This document shows positions 35,185 to 44,273 of a DNA stretch of 64,000 bases, piece after piece; position 1 is the first letter of the stretch, and each line of letters opens with the position of its first letter. Below the pieces are notes generated by a model. It was not told the DNA's origin and did not search any database. It saw only the letters and a program-made list of their open reading frames with translations. A program made the translations under genes and the position numbers. This DNA comes from Chloroflexota bacterium (GTDB taxonomy: Bacteria > Chloroflexota > Ktedonobacteria > Ktedonobacterales > Ktedonobacteraceae), in contig CADDYT010000005.1 of NCBI GenBank assembly GCA_902810755.1, positions 1 to 64,000 of the forward strand. Reading direction: 5' to 3'.

Positions 35185-35640
35185 GATTTCCTCCAGTACT
35201 GACCAGAACGGTGCGCTGTACAACAATGTAACGCGGAAAAACATAATCACGTGCAATCAAAGGACGCGTCCGAAATATCTGAATCCGGGCATGCCTGCAA
35301 CGGTGAGGGATAATCTGAAACGCTTCATAACCTCCTTTCTGCTGGAAAAAAGCACATCGACGCCATGCCCTTCTCCGCACGTATCTGCCCGATACACCCG
35401 GACTACTAAATAAAACGGCGTAATAATTGCGGGAAATGATTAGGACAGTACGACTATCGACAGCCGGAATTATCCGCAGGACTTTCGCCGCTTTATTTAG
35501 GATTAAGTATAGGAGACAGGGTGTAACAATCACGTAAACAAAGGAGGAAAGATGTAAACAGATATATAAATATTTTTTCAAATACAGAATCGTGAAGCTC
35601 AACCAGTTGCAATACCCAGGTATTTACGACATACTACTAT
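35185..35640. other. Non-coding stretch with a start-stop mini-ORF
   Basis: No gene is recognised. A very strong ribosome site AAAGGAGG (35540-35547) is followed at a normal distance by ATG TAA (35552-35557), a start directly followed by a stop. The region 35490-35590 is AT-rich, like a promoter and leader. It may be the 5' end of a lost gene. Confidence 0.45.
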
Positions 35641-36644
35641 CAGTCTTTACTTCATCTGTGACCACTCCGGACACCTGCTGCTCAGCTATCCAGCCGATAA
35701 GGCTTTGAGCAGAGGTTCTGGCGATGCCTGCGAGTATGCCCCCCCATCGAATACTCTGCAGAGCGATAGGCCGTTTCTCGCGCCCGCGCGAGTTAGCCCG
35801 ACAGCCGGGGGGCTGTGGTCTCCCTGGTTACGGGGATCACCGGTCTCCAGGGCCGTCTGATCGGCATTATGGGGATTAACTTACCCCTGGCACGGTTCGC
35901 TGCGCGCCTCGCCTCGGTACAAAGGCGGTTAGCCGCTGGCAGCGATGTTCACATCTGGATTGTCAATGACAGGGGTCAGGCGCTTGCCAGCAGCGAGCGC
36001 GTACCTTTCTCCACAGACCTGCGTGCCACTCTCCCTGGACTCGTGTCCGCGCTCCAGGGGAAGCAGGGTAGCGTGACTGCCCGCGAACAGAACCACGAAT
36101 GGCTGTATAGCTACGTTCCCGTCAGGGGAACGTACTGGGCCGTGATATTACAGCGCCCGGCAGATGTTACGTTTGCGGCCATCCTCAGCTTTCAGAATAG
36201 CCTGTTGATTGCACTGGTGACGCTCCTCGTGGGAGCCACTTTCTTCGGGTTCGCCTTGCACGGCTGGGTGGTGGCCCCTTTAGGCGTTAACTTAAGGCCG
36301 CCGCAGGCCTACGAGAGACGCGGCGTTCGTGCCGCTTGTGGAGTCGCGTCTCTCGTAGGGCCACCCCTTGCGGGTGGCCTGCCGGGCGCTCGCACGGGCT
36401 TAAGTGAACGCCTATGGTGGTGGCCCCGCTGGCAAAACTGGCGCAAGCCGTCAGCATGGTACGGCCCGACCGGGAGGAGAGGGTCATGCAGGACAATCTC
36501 CTGGTCAGGGATCGGGGTCGCATCGACGAGGTGGGGCAACTCATCACCGCCTTTTCCATCATGGAAGAAGAGATCCATGCGCTCTTCCGCAAGAGCGATG
36601 AGCGGAGCCAGGCTCGCCTGCACACTGTCCAGTACCTGATATAA
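35640..36644 (+). pseudogene. Cache/HAMP sensor protein, broken by a repeat element
   Basis: The first part reads LYFICDHSGHLLLSYPADKA at about 35640-35700; after a frame change the sensor domain continues from 35815 (GITGLQGRLIGIMGINLPLA, HIWIVNDRGQALASSERVPF, WLYSYVPVRGTYWAVILQRP) and a membrane helix (NSLLIALVTLLVGATFFGFA). Then VVAPL is interrupted at 36279 by a 137-bp element; beyond it VVAPLAKLAQAVSMV and GRIDEVGQLITAFSIMEEE form a HAMP domain. The frame stops 30 residues later, so kinase or phosphatase output modules are gone. N-terminus, frame and C-terminus are all damaged. Confidence 0.75.
36279..36415. mobile_element. 137-bp MITE-like element
   Basis: Ends are inverted repeats: TTTAGGCGTTAACTTAAG at the left and GGGCTTAAGTGAACGCCTAT (36396-36415) at the right, matching in about 17 of 20 positions after reversal. 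Both sides are flanked by GGTGGTGGCCCC (36267-36278 and 36416-36427), a likely 12-bp target duplication. Inside, CCTACGAGAGACGCG (36308-36322) pairs exactly with CGCGTCTCTCGTAGG (36345-36359). Related pieces occur at 1-74 and 17461-17491. No coding capacity. Confidence 0.78.
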
Positions 36645-36673
36645 CAGTACAACAAGGAGAGGTATTGGATACG

Positions 36674-36754
36674 ATGGGCGGCAAACGGAAGAGCTATACA
36701 CCAGAGTACAAACTCAAAGTGCTGCTGGAAAGCATGCAGCGGGGTACTACATAG
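36674..36754 (+). pseudogene. IS3-type OrfA fragment
   Basis: Begins MGGKRKSYTPEYKLKVLLES and stops at TAG after 26 codons. The YTPEYKLKVL motif is the start of IS3-family OrfA transposase subunits (first helix before the helix-turn-helix). The remainder is not found downstream. Confidence 0.65.
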
Positions 36755-36789
36755 CCAGATGAGATCGCCGGTGGCATGCCACAACCTCT

Positions 36790-37032
36790 CTACAAAGCCC
36801 GGCCCCTTTCGTCTTCCATAAACTCAATCAGGAGCTTCATCACTTCCTCCTGCTTCTCAACAGCTGGCATATGCCCATAGTCAGGCAAAACCACTGCATT
36901 TGCGTAACCACTGTGAGCTGGCATTGCTCCAACACCATGCGCATCGGCGTGACTATGAGCTGCCGTGGATAGAATCAGGGGAGAAAACCCCCTCTCAGCT
37001 GACGGAAGAGTACAGGGAACGATAAGCAGCAT
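36790..37032 (-). pseudogene. Alpha/beta hydrolase C-terminal fragment
   Basis: Minus strand; the last 45 residues (YANAVVLPDYGHMPAVEKQE, then EVMKLLIEFMEDE) resemble the final strand, catalytic His loop (GHMPAVE) and helix of alpha/beta hydrolases. The preceding residues do not form the fold and the nucleophile elbow is absent. It lies just after the binding-protein gene's 3' end and is likely a remnant. Confidence 0.55.
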
Positions 37033-37072
37033 CGTCCCCCGAATCTCGCAGAGCTGACGTCTGTCGCGTTTG

Positions 37073-38299
37073 TTATGGCCAGACGGCGGATGCCTTAATG
37101 AAGTCGCTGACCGGAGTCAGCACACCATTCTTGATCTGGAAGAATATGAAATCGCTTATCCCCCCGTGCTGCTCTGGCGACCAGGTAAGGGTTGGACCAA
37201 AACCCGTGTCATAGTTGACGAAGTCATGATCGAGGGCCTGGCGCAGGCTGTCGCGGGTGAGATCCTTGCCAGCTTTCTGAAGTGCGTCGACAAACAGCTT
37301 GGCATTGATATATCCGTAAAATTTGTAGGCGCTGAACACCGGGTCACTGGCGGTAGCTTGCAGGTAGGCCTGCGCCACCGGCGTAGTCGTACTCGTATAG
37401 CCGCTGACATAGATGCCTTCCCCCGCGGAACCAAGCACCCTGGCCCATGAGTTATCCGCCATGGGATAGTTGGCGAGATAGCCCAGGTGAGGACGATAGC
37501 CCTGCCCCGTTGCTGCCGCAACGAACTTCGCTGTGGGGCCGGGCAGCCCGTTCAGGACAATAATATCAGGATTGGCAGCCTTCAAAGTCTGCACCGCAGC
37601 CGTGAAGTCTGTCTGCGTGGCACTATAGCCCACCGAGGCGATCAGGCTGCCGCTATACTTCTGGAGGGACTCACCCAGGGCTGTCTTCTGTTGCAAGCCG
37701 AGGACATCATCTTCGTAGAGCATCCCGACTTTTTTGGCCTGGAGCTTCTGCGTCAGATAGTAGCCAATTACATGGCCCTCGTCGCCATAGTTGGGCTGGG
37801 TCATCCACAGCCAGGGAAGTGCCTTCCCCTGGGCATCAGTGAACTTTGCTCCACCGCCGATGGGATCGACGAACGGTATGCCTTTGGGCCCCAGATAGCT
37901 CTCGGCCACATTTGCTGCGCCCGAACCACAGACCTGGAAGATGGCGAAGACGTTGTCCTGCTCGACAAGCTGGCGTACTGCATCCTTCGTCTTGGTTGAA
38001 TTACCATCATCGCTCACCTGGATAAACTTGATCTTACGCCCGTTAATCCCGCCTGCCGCGTTCACTTTGTCAAAATAGAGCTGGTCTCCTGCCAGGATGG
38101 GCGCACAGATCACCTTGATGGCGCCTGTCGTGTCAAGTACCCCACCGATCGTAATGGTGTCATTCGTCACTCCTGGAACAGTAGCACCTCCTGTTGAGGA
38201 ACCACTGCTACCACATGCCGATAAAGTGAGCAGAGCAACCAGCGCGATTCCCAGAACAGCACATTGGTGGCATTTACGAAGCCATGTGAAGAGTTCCAT
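37073..38299 (-). CDS. Branched-chain amino acid-type ABC substrate-binding lipoprotein
   Basis: A 408-aa Peripla_BP_6-type protein. Signal peptide with lipobox: ALVALLTLSACGSS (Cys near residue 29), then a Gly/Ser linker. The core has DTITIGGVLDTTGAIKVICA, YFDKVNAAGGINGRKIKFIQ, DDGNSTKTKDAVRQLVEQDN and KVGMLYEDDVLGLQQKT. It would deliver its ligand to LivHMGF encoded divergently at 38.7-42.3 kb. Family members bind amino acids, amides, urea or aromatic and fatty acids. AAGGAGAAG precedes the start. Two TetR-type operators lie at its promoter. Confidence 0.92.
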   Translation of the reverse strand: MELFTWLRKCHQCAVLGIALVALLTLSACGSSGSSTGGATVPGVTNDTITIGGVLDTTGAIKVICAPILAGDQLYFDKVNAAGGINGRKIKFIQVSDDGNSTKTKDAVRQLVEQDNVFAIFQVCGSGAANVAESYLGPKGIPFVDPIGGGAKFTDAQGKALPWLWMTQPNYGDEGHVIGYYLTQKLQAKKVGMLYEDDVLGLQQKTALGESLQKYSGSLIASVGYSATQTDFTAAVQTLKAANPDIIVLNGLPGPTAKFVAAATGQGYRPHLGYLANYPMADNSWARVLGSAGEGIYVSGYTSTTTPVAQAYLQATASDPVFSAYKFYGYINAKLFVDALQKAGKDLTRDSLRQALDHDFVNYDTGFGPTLTWSPEQHGGISDFIFFQIKNGVLTPVSDFIKASAVWP

Positions 38300-38385
38300 C
38301 GGTATGCTTCTCCTTAGTTACTGGCCGACCACTATGGCAGTGATCATAGTACCTGTTTCTGGATATGATGACGCTAAGCGATGAA

Positions 38386-38457
38386 ATGACACATGAGTCA
38401 TCCATCATATGACACATGAGTCATATATCATATACCTGAAAAAAAGCCTCTTGTCAA
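38386..38457 (-). promoter_or_regulatory. Binding-protein promoter with two TetR-type operators
   Basis: Minus strand: TTGACA (38457-38452), 17-base spacer, TATATG (38434-38429). Immediately downstream, ATGACACATGAGTCAT occurs twice on the plus strand, at 38409-38424 and 38386-38401, 23 bp apart. Related sites are at 38634 and 49332. Confidence 0.8.
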
Positions 38458-38604
38458 GGGGGAAAACCTGAGATTCGCTCAGAAATCAGTCAGGTGGGCT
38501 GGATGGCTCCGTGGAGGAAACCCTCCCTTGAGAGTCGAAGCCGCATCTAATATTGGTGTCGATTTCATCGCCTCTGCTTTCTGAGGAGATATCAGAAAGA
38601 AGGC

Positions 38605-38660
38605 TTGACAGATAGGGCGAAGTATGTCATTATATATGACATATGAGTCATATGTCATAT
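38605..38660 (+). promoter_or_regulatory. livH promoter with perfect 27-bp palindrome
   Basis: TTGACA (38605-38610) is followed after 17 bases by CATTAT (38628-38633). The next base begins a perfect palindrome at 38634-38660: arm ATATGACATATGA, central G, then the exact reverse complement. The core ATGACATATGAGTCAT matches the operators at 38386, 38409 and 49332. Confidence 0.85.
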
Positions 38661-38707
38661 TTTGACTACGACGTAGCGCGCTTGATACTTACCAGGAGGC
38701 ACTATCT

Positions 38708-39625
38708 ATGCTGGCAATCCTCCAGGTCACACTTGCAGGTCTGGTCACTGGTAGTCTCTACGGCCTACTTGCTCTCGGCATTGTGCTGGTCTATCGCACG
38801 ACCGGCATCCTCAACTTCGCCTATGGTACTATGGCCGCCATCTGTGCCTGTTTCATGTACATCTTACTCACGGGGCCGCAACTCAACTTCTGGTTGGCGC
38901 TCGCTCTCACGCTACTCTTTGCGCTGCTGCTTGGGATGGTTCTGGAGCGCGGCTTTGCCCGGCCTGTGCTGGAGGCGCCCGTTTTCACCAGGGCCATTGC
39001 CACACTTGCCCTGGCGCTCGTCTTGCAAACGATCGCGCAGCAGATCTGGCCGCAACTGGCCTCACCCGTTCACTTCCCCACCCCTTTTGAGGGACACGCC
39101 GTGCGCATCGCTGGCCTCTTTTTTTCGCTGGCTGACGCGACCGTACTCACTGTCACGATCCTGTTGATGGTCGCCTTGAGCTTCTTTCTCACGCGCACCA
39201 GGCTGGGAATCGCGATGCGCGCCACTGCTGATGGACTCTCGGCTGCGCGACTGATGGGCATTCCGGTTGGGCGTATCTTTCTGCTCGCCTGGTCGCTGAG
39301 CGCCCTGATCGCTGCTCTGACGGGCGTCCTCCTTGCAAGCGAGCAGACAATCATCGATATCCAGTTCATGGATCCTGTGTTGCTACTCGCCTTCGTCGGC
39401 GCGGTACTCGGTGGCCTTGACAGCCTGCCGGGGGCGCTTGTTGGAGGCTTGCTCATTGGCGTGGCTGACAACTTTCTGGCGCTCGCTCTCGCCGGTCGCT
39501 CGATCGGCGTACTCAACGTCAGCGATCCGGCGATCCGCGAGGCGGTGATCTTCGGGGGATTTATCCTGGTCTTGCTCCTGCGACCTCAGGGGCTGCTCGG
39601 TCGCGCTGTTCTCCGTAGAGTGTGA
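38708..39625 (+). CDS. livH: ABC permease LivH-type
   Basis: A 305-aa integral membrane protein of the branched-chain amino-acid permease family. Eight or more hydrophobic helices: TLAGLVTGSLYGLLALGIVL at the N-terminus, GILNFAYGTMAAICACFMYI, and the EAA-like loop ending PGALVGGLLIGVADNFLALA. CCAGGAGG precedes ATG 38708. It pairs with LivM to form the channel. First gene of the plus-strand operon under the palindromic operator. Confidence 0.93.
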   Translation: MLAILQVTLAGLVTGSLYGLLALGIVLVYRTTGILNFAYGTMAAICACFMYILLTGPQLNFWLALALTLLFALLLGMVLERGFARPVLEAPVFTRAIATLALALVLQTIAQQIWPQLASPVHFPTPFEGHAVRIAGLFFSLADATVLTVTILLMVALSFFLTRTRLGIAMRATADGLSAARLMGIPVGRIFLLAWSLSALIAALTGVLLASEQTIIDIQFMDPVLLLAFVGAVLGGLDSLPGALVGGLLIGVADNFLALALAGRSIGVLNVSDPAIREAVIFGGFILVLLLRPQGLLGRAVLRRV

Positions 39626-39674
39626 ACGGATTATCAAACCCGGCCTGTGTACTGCATTGAAGGGAGGAACTCCT

Positions 39675-40790
39675 ATGGATGCTCAGAAGACAAGCAATGA
39701 CCGAACGTCAGCTGAGGCGCGGCCTTCCGTTAAGCCAGATTCGGTACCCTATGCCACCTGGTTCGGTGCGTTGTGGAGATATCCGAGAGCGGCTCGTGGC
39801 TGGCTGGTGGCGCCTGCCGTTCTCGTTCTGTTTGCCCTGCTGCCGCTGATCTATGATCAGCTTTTTGGCTTTAGTTCCGGCTTTGAACTCCATCGAGTGA
39901 CGCTGATCGGCATCTTCGTGCTTGCTGCCCTGGCGCAGAACATCCTCACAGGGTATGCGGCGCAGCCCTCGCTTGGCAACGCCGCGTTCTTCGGTGTGGG
40001 CGGCTACATGCTGGCATGGTTGACCAACGATCTCAATCAGCCCTATTGGGTCGGCATCGTCGTCGCCATGCTCGTTTCTGCCGTGCTGGGAGTCATCGTG
40101 GGTGGGCCAGCGTTACGTATTTCCGGGGCCTATCTCGCCATCGCGACATTGGGTCTGGTTCTCCTCACCGGGTCGCTGCTCAATCTGTGGGACACGACCG
40201 CCGGGCGTCAGAGCTATGATCTCAACACTCTCCCGCCGTTTTTGACCGACGACCACACGCTCTACTTTACCGTTTTCGCCGTGGTCGCCGTTGTTCTCTT
40301 CGCCATGTATCACCTGCTGAAATCGCGCGTTGGGCGAGCCTGGATTGCTATTCGTGACAGCGAGTCCGCGGCGGCAGCGTTCGGCATCAACGTGACCAGC
40401 TATAAGCTCCTCGCCTTCGTAGTGAGCGCCATTCTGACAGGGCTGGCGGGGGCCTTGTATGCGACGTGGGCCGCCACCGCTACTTCGAGCATGTCCAGCC
40501 CGGATCAGACCATTGCCTTCCTCACTATGATTGTCATCGGCGGCCAGGGATCCATCGCAGGCTCTATCCTGGGAGCCATCTTCGTCGGGTTTCTGCCGCT
40601 CCTGCTGGGGCAATTGCCCAGCCCGCTTATTCTGGGGCCGGTACAGATCCAGGTCTCGACGTTGACTACGGGTGTGTACGGCCTGTTGCTGCTCCTCGCA
40701 CTCATTTTCTTCCCGACGGGGCTCAGTAGTCTCATCGACCGAGGCAAAACGCTTGGGCGGCATCTTGTGCAGCGAGGAGGACAACCATGA
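39675..40790 (+). CDS. livM: ABC permease LivM-type
   Basis: A 371-aa permease from ATG 39675 (MDAQKTSNDRTSAEARPSVK) after GGGAGGAAC. About 45 cytoplasmic residues precede the helices. Family motifs: ILTGYAAQPSLGNAAFFGVG, ALRISGAYLAIATLGLVLLT, AWIAIRDSESAAAAFGINVT and IVIGGQGSIAGSILGAIFVG. Its stop overlaps the next start (ATGA at 40787). Confidence 0.93.
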   Translation: MDAQKTSNDRTSAEARPSVKPDSVPYATWFGALWRYPRAARGWLVAPAVLVLFALLPLIYDQLFGFSSGFELHRVTLIGIFVLAALAQNILTGYAAQPSLGNAAFFGVGGYMLAWLTNDLNQPYWVGIVVAMLVSAVLGVIVGGPALRISGAYLAIATLGLVLLTGSLLNLWDTTAGRQSYDLNTLPPFLTDDHTLYFTVFAVVAVVLFAMYHLLKSRVGRAWIAIRDSESAAAAFGINVTSYKLLAFVVSAILTGLAGALYATWAATATSSMSSPDQTIAFLTMIVIGGQGSIAGSILGAIFVGFLPLLLGQLPSPLILGPVQIQVSTLTTGVYGLLLLLALIFFPTGLSSLIDRGKTLGRHLVQRGGQP

Positions 40791-41599
40791 TGACTCCATC
40801 GCCCCTCCTGGAGATTTGCGGACTGACAGTGCGCTTCGGGGGCCTGATCGCGGTCTCCGAACTGGATATGAAGGTCGAGCAGGGCCAGATTTTCGTCCTT
40901 GTCGGACCCAATGGCGCCGGAAAAACGACCGTCCTTAACTGCATCAGTGGGTTCGTCAGACCGGTTTCCGGCAGTATTGCCTTTGAAGGAATACATCTGC
41001 TCCCGCTTGGGCGGCACCGCCGCGCGGCTCTTGGCATTGGGCGAACCTTCCAGAACTTGCAGCTCTTCACCAGCATGACTGTGCTGGAGAACCTGCTCAC
41101 TGCTCAACATGCACGCCTGCACGCAGGCGTACTGCAGGGAATACTGCCCTTCGGGTTAGCAAAAACCGAGGACGCAAAAGCACGTAGCTACGCGCGTGCC
41201 ACACTTGCCCTGCTTGGCCTGGAGGGCTATGCCGACTTGACGGTGGCCACGCTCCCGTTTGGGGTGCAAAAACTGGTGGGAGTCGCGCGCGCCCTGGTGC
41301 TGCGCCCACGCCTGATCCTCCTCGATGAGCCAGCGGCGGGCCTGCCCCATCAGGAGGTAGCACCGTTTGCCGCCAGGCTACGAGGCTTTCGCGACGAACT
41401 CGGAGTTACGCTGCTCTTGATCGAACACAACATGCATCTTGTGCAGGCCGTTGCAGACCACGTCTGCGTCCTCGACTATGGTAGAAAGCTGGCCGAGGGA
41501 ACGGCAAAGGAGGTACTGGCAAACCCGGTGGTACTCGAGGCATATCTGGGCCGCGACGCGACGGCCAGAGGGGAAGGAGAATCCTATGCTGAAGGTTGA
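40787..41599 (+). CDS. livG: ABC ATPase LivG-type
   Basis: A 270-aa ATP-binding protein: Walker A LVGPNGAGKTTVLNCISGFV, Q-loop region GIGRTFQNLQLFTSMTVLEN, Walker B LILLDEPAAGLPHQE and His switch LLLIEHNMHL. The usual signature LSGGQ is altered to ATLPFGVQKLVGVARAL (LPFGVQ), a common variant in the LivG group (often LPYGxQR). Overlaps livM and livF. Confidence 0.92.
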   Translation: MMTPSPLLEICGLTVRFGGLIAVSELDMKVEQGQIFVLVGPNGAGKTTVLNCISGFVRPVSGSIAFEGIHLLPLGRHRRAALGIGRTFQNLQLFTSMTVLENLLTAQHARLHAGVLQGILPFGLAKTEDAKARSYARATLALLGLEGYADLTVATLPFGVQKLVGVARALVLRPRLILLDEPAAGLPHQEVAPFAARLRGFRDELGVTLLLIEHNMHLVQAVADHVCVLDYGRKLAEGTAKEVLANPVVLEAYLGRDATARGEGESYAEG

Positions 41600-42293
41600 G
41601 CAACTCCGCGCCGGCTACGGCTCTCTAGAAGTGTTGCATGGCGTATCCTTCGAGGTTCCTGCGCGAGCTATCGTGGCGGTTCTGGGGACTAATGGCGCGG
41701 GCAAGACCACACTCATGCGAGCCCTGACCGGGCTGATTCGCACGTGCGCCGGCAGTATCAGTATGCAGGGACAACGGATCGAGCGGCTGGCTGCGGAGCG
41801 ACGTGTTGGATGCGGCCTGGCGCTTGTACCTGAGGGACGTGAACTCTTCGGATCGCTCACAGTGCGCGAGAATCTCCTTGTGGGGGCCTTTACGCGCCGG
41901 TCTCGTGCCGAGATCGAGGCCGATATCGCGTGGGTACTGGACTACTTCCCCCGCCTGAAGACGCGCGTGCATGCCCAGGCGGCCAGCCTCAGCGGCGGCG
42001 AGGGGCAGATGCTCTCCATTGGCCGCGCCCTGATGTCGCACCCCCGGCTCCTCTTACTCGATGAGCTTTCGCACGGACTCGCTCCCGTGATCGTGGACAC
42101 CGTGTTCGAAGTCGTCACCAGGCTGAATCGCGAGCAGGGACTGACCATCTTACTGGTCGAGCAGAATGCTCGCAAGGCGCTGAGTATCGCCAGCATGGCC
42201 TATGTGCTGCAGACTGGAAGCATCGCGCTGCATGGCACCACCCGGGAATTGATGGAAAGCCCAGCCGTCCAGGATCTCTACCTGGGAGGCTAG
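41586..42293 (+). CDS. livF: ABC ATPase LivF-type
   Basis: A 235-aa ATP-binding protein from ATG 41586 (MLKVEQLRAGYGSLEVLHGV), overlapping livG by 14 bases. Walker A VLGTNGAGKTTLMRALTG, signature ASLSGGEGQMLSIGRALM, Walker B LLLLDELSHGLAPVIVD and the switch ILLVEQNARKAL are intact. It completes the LivHMGF importer. Confidence 0.93.
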   Translation: MLKVEQLRAGYGSLEVLHGVSFEVPARAIVAVLGTNGAGKTTLMRALTGLIRTCAGSISMQGQRIERLAAERRVGCGLALVPEGRELFGSLTVRENLLVGAFTRRSRAEIEADIAWVLDYFPRLKTRVHAQAASLSGGEGQMLSIGRALMSHPRLLLLDELSHGLAPVIVDTVFEVVTRLNREQGLTILLVEQNARKALSIASMAYVLQTGSIALHGTTRELMESPAVQDLYLGG

Positions 42294-42410
42294 GGACAGG
42301 AGATGCACTCAAAGCAGGGACTGACCGAAAGGAAGACCTTATGGTGAAAAAACAAACGGGCTACGAGCGATAAGAGCTATTGAGCCGGAGCGCGTTTCCA
42401 GGCAGCAGAC

Positions 42411-43009
42411 ATGGCACAGAGCGAGGAGATCGAACGCCTGGTGGCGGAGACTATCGAGGCGCTGGGGCAGGTCGATCTCCTCGTCAACAATGCAGGCATC
42501 CAGCACGTTGCCCCCATCACGGCGTTTCCAGAAGCCAGGTGGCGGCAGATCATCGAGATCATGCTCACAGCTCCTTTTCTGCTCACCAGGGCCGTATTGC
42601 CGGGCATGGACGGGCGCGTGCAGGTGGGGGCGCATCGTCAACATCGCGTCTGTGCATGCATTACGGGTATCCGTCTTTAAGTCGGCCTATGTCGCTGCCA
42701 AGCACAGCCTGTCTGGGCTTACCAGGGTAACGGCTCTCGATGGTGCCGAACATGGAGTCACCTGCAATGCGGTCTGTCCATCGTATGTGCGCACCCTGCT
42801 TGTCGAAAAGCAGCTCGCTGACCAGGCGCGTATACACGGGATTCCAGAGTCCGAGGTCGTGGAGAAAATCATGGGTCTCGGAAGGGGCTATTGGTCGCCT
42901 GCTGGAACCTGAGGAGGTAGCGCAGCTGGTTACCTATCTCTGCACTGATACCGTCAGTGGCATCACCAACAGCGTGCCAACCATCGACTGTGGGTGGATG
43001 GCCCATTAG
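42411..43009 (+). pseudogene. 3-hydroxybutyrate dehydrogenase, decayed
   Basis: Three frames together encode most of an SDR of the 3-hydroxybutyrate dehydrogenase type: DLLVNNAGIQHVAPITAFPE and MLTAPFLLTRAVLPGMDGR (frame to about 42625), GRIVNIASVHALRVSVFKSA, YVAAKHSLSGLTRVTALDGA and VCPSYVRTLLVEKQLADQAR (to about 42880), then GRLLEPEEVAQLVTYLCTDT and ITNSVPTIDCGWMAH. The NAD-binding N-terminus with GxxxGxG is missing and two frameshifts break the rest. Such an enzyme would have linked PHB monomers to acetoacetate. Confidence 0.85.
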
Positions 43010-43106
43010 CAACCGGAGTTCTGATCGATGATCGACCCTTCTCTCTGGATGCATGAGCTGCCAGAGGAACTGGCTCTTCGGATGTTTCTCGGCACTGACA
43101 CTTCAC

Positions 43107-44231
43107 TCAGTTGGGAACAACCTGTTGTTCCCCCTCAGCAATCCTCGTGGAGCGTTCTGCCTCGAAGGAGGCTGTGCGACGCACTAACCACATGAGTCCA
43201 CCCAGAGCGAACAGGTTGACCAGTGTGATTCCGGTATCATGCACCTTGAACTCTAAGAATGGGGAAAAGGCAATGAAGAACCCCATTACGCCAGACGCCA
43301 GGGCCAGCCGATGGACCATACCCCAACCGGAACGTTTCGAGAAGCTCCGCACGAGCAGAATCCCCAACAGATCGATCCCTGCCATGATGATGATAGGAGT
43401 GAATACGAGCGGAGCAGGGACGAGTACGCGCAAGAAAAATAGGTTCACGAAGAAAACCAGGGCAACCGTGAAGGAAAGCCCCCGCAGGGTCCACAAACGA
43501 GGCGCGGGATGCGCGATCACGTCTGGTGTTGTTGCCCTCGGATGAGAACGGCGCAGGCCCAGCACGAGGAAGAGTACGAAGAGCAGCGGCGCAATGAGAT
43601 AGCTGACAGGTGGATGGTCATAGCCTTTCCCATGATACAGGAGAAAGCCATAGGTGAAGAAGAGCCACGCAACGACTGCACCCAACCAGATCGTGAAGCC
43701 AACGAACCCCTTCTTGCTGAGCCAGGGCCGGTCAGCCAGTTGAGGAAAAAAGGCTTCTGCGACGATGACGGAACTCAGGATGCTCAAGGCTACATGAATG
43801 GTCGTGAAGGCCAGTGCGAAGGTCCAGTTTATCTCGAAGAAGCGCAGCCGATCAGCCGGAGGGGTCCAGGTGGGATTAAACCAGCTCTGAAAGCTCATGC
43901 CCTCTTCCAACACGCCGTACGCAGCGCCCAGCAGTGCCAGGTTGCCCCAGCCCAGCCTGCGACGTCGCACCAGCTCGCGCGCCAGAATGGCACCAGAGCC
44001 GTAGAGTCCGGTGGTCAGGATGATACCGACAGGATTGTTCCACCTCAAGAGAGGTGTCGAGCCGGTCACCATCTCGGCGATGAAAGGGGAGAGCAAGTAA
44101 AGTGCGAGTACAGCGGGCCACGTCAGCTTGCGGCGAGCAGGCGGTTGAGCAGAGCCGGGCATCTGCGGCGAGGCATAGGGTAGCGCCGATGCGGGTGCCG
44201 GAAAAGGTTGATAGTCAGGACGGTTTTCCAT
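43107..44231 (-). CDS. Multi-pass membrane protein of unknown function
   Basis: A 374-aa protein with a Pro/Ala-rich cytoplasmic start (residues 1-35) and about eight to ten hydrophobic segments, for example WPAVLALYLLSPFIAEMVTG, VGFTIWLGAVVAWLFFTYGF and PLVFTPIIIMAGIDLLGILL. The conserved-looking GAAYGVLEEGMSFQSWFNP after helix 3 has paired Glu, reminiscent of CAAX-protease-like membrane families, but I cannot confirm that. It stands alone, just upstream (in transcription) of nothing recognised. Confidence 0.7.
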   Translation of the reverse strand: MENRPDYQPFPAPASALPYASPQMPGSAQPPARRKLTWPAVLALYLLSPFIAEMVTGSTPLLRWNNPVGIILTTGLYGSGAILARELVRRRRLGWGNLALLGAAYGVLEEGMSFQSWFNPTWTPPADRLRFFEINWTFALAFTTIHVALSILSSVIVAEAFFPQLADRPWLSKKGFVGFTIWLGAVVAWLFFTYGFLLYHGKGYDHPPVSYLIAPLLFVLFLVLGLRRSHPRATTPDVIAHPAPRLWTLRGLSFTVALVFFVNLFFLRVLVPAPLVFTPIIIMAGIDLLGILLVRSFSKRSGWGMVHRLALASGVMGFFIAFSPFLEFKVHDTGITLVNLFALGGLMWLVRRTASFEAERSTRIAEGEQQVVPN

Positions 44232-44273
44232 GAAGAACGCCTTTCTTTTGCTATGTAAAGAAGGCCTGATGTC

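Noticed and set aside
36790..37032. An 80-codon minus-strand gene as an intact small protein
   Set aside because: Only its last 45 residues resemble a known fold, namely the end of an alpha/beta hydrolase, so a remnant is more likely.
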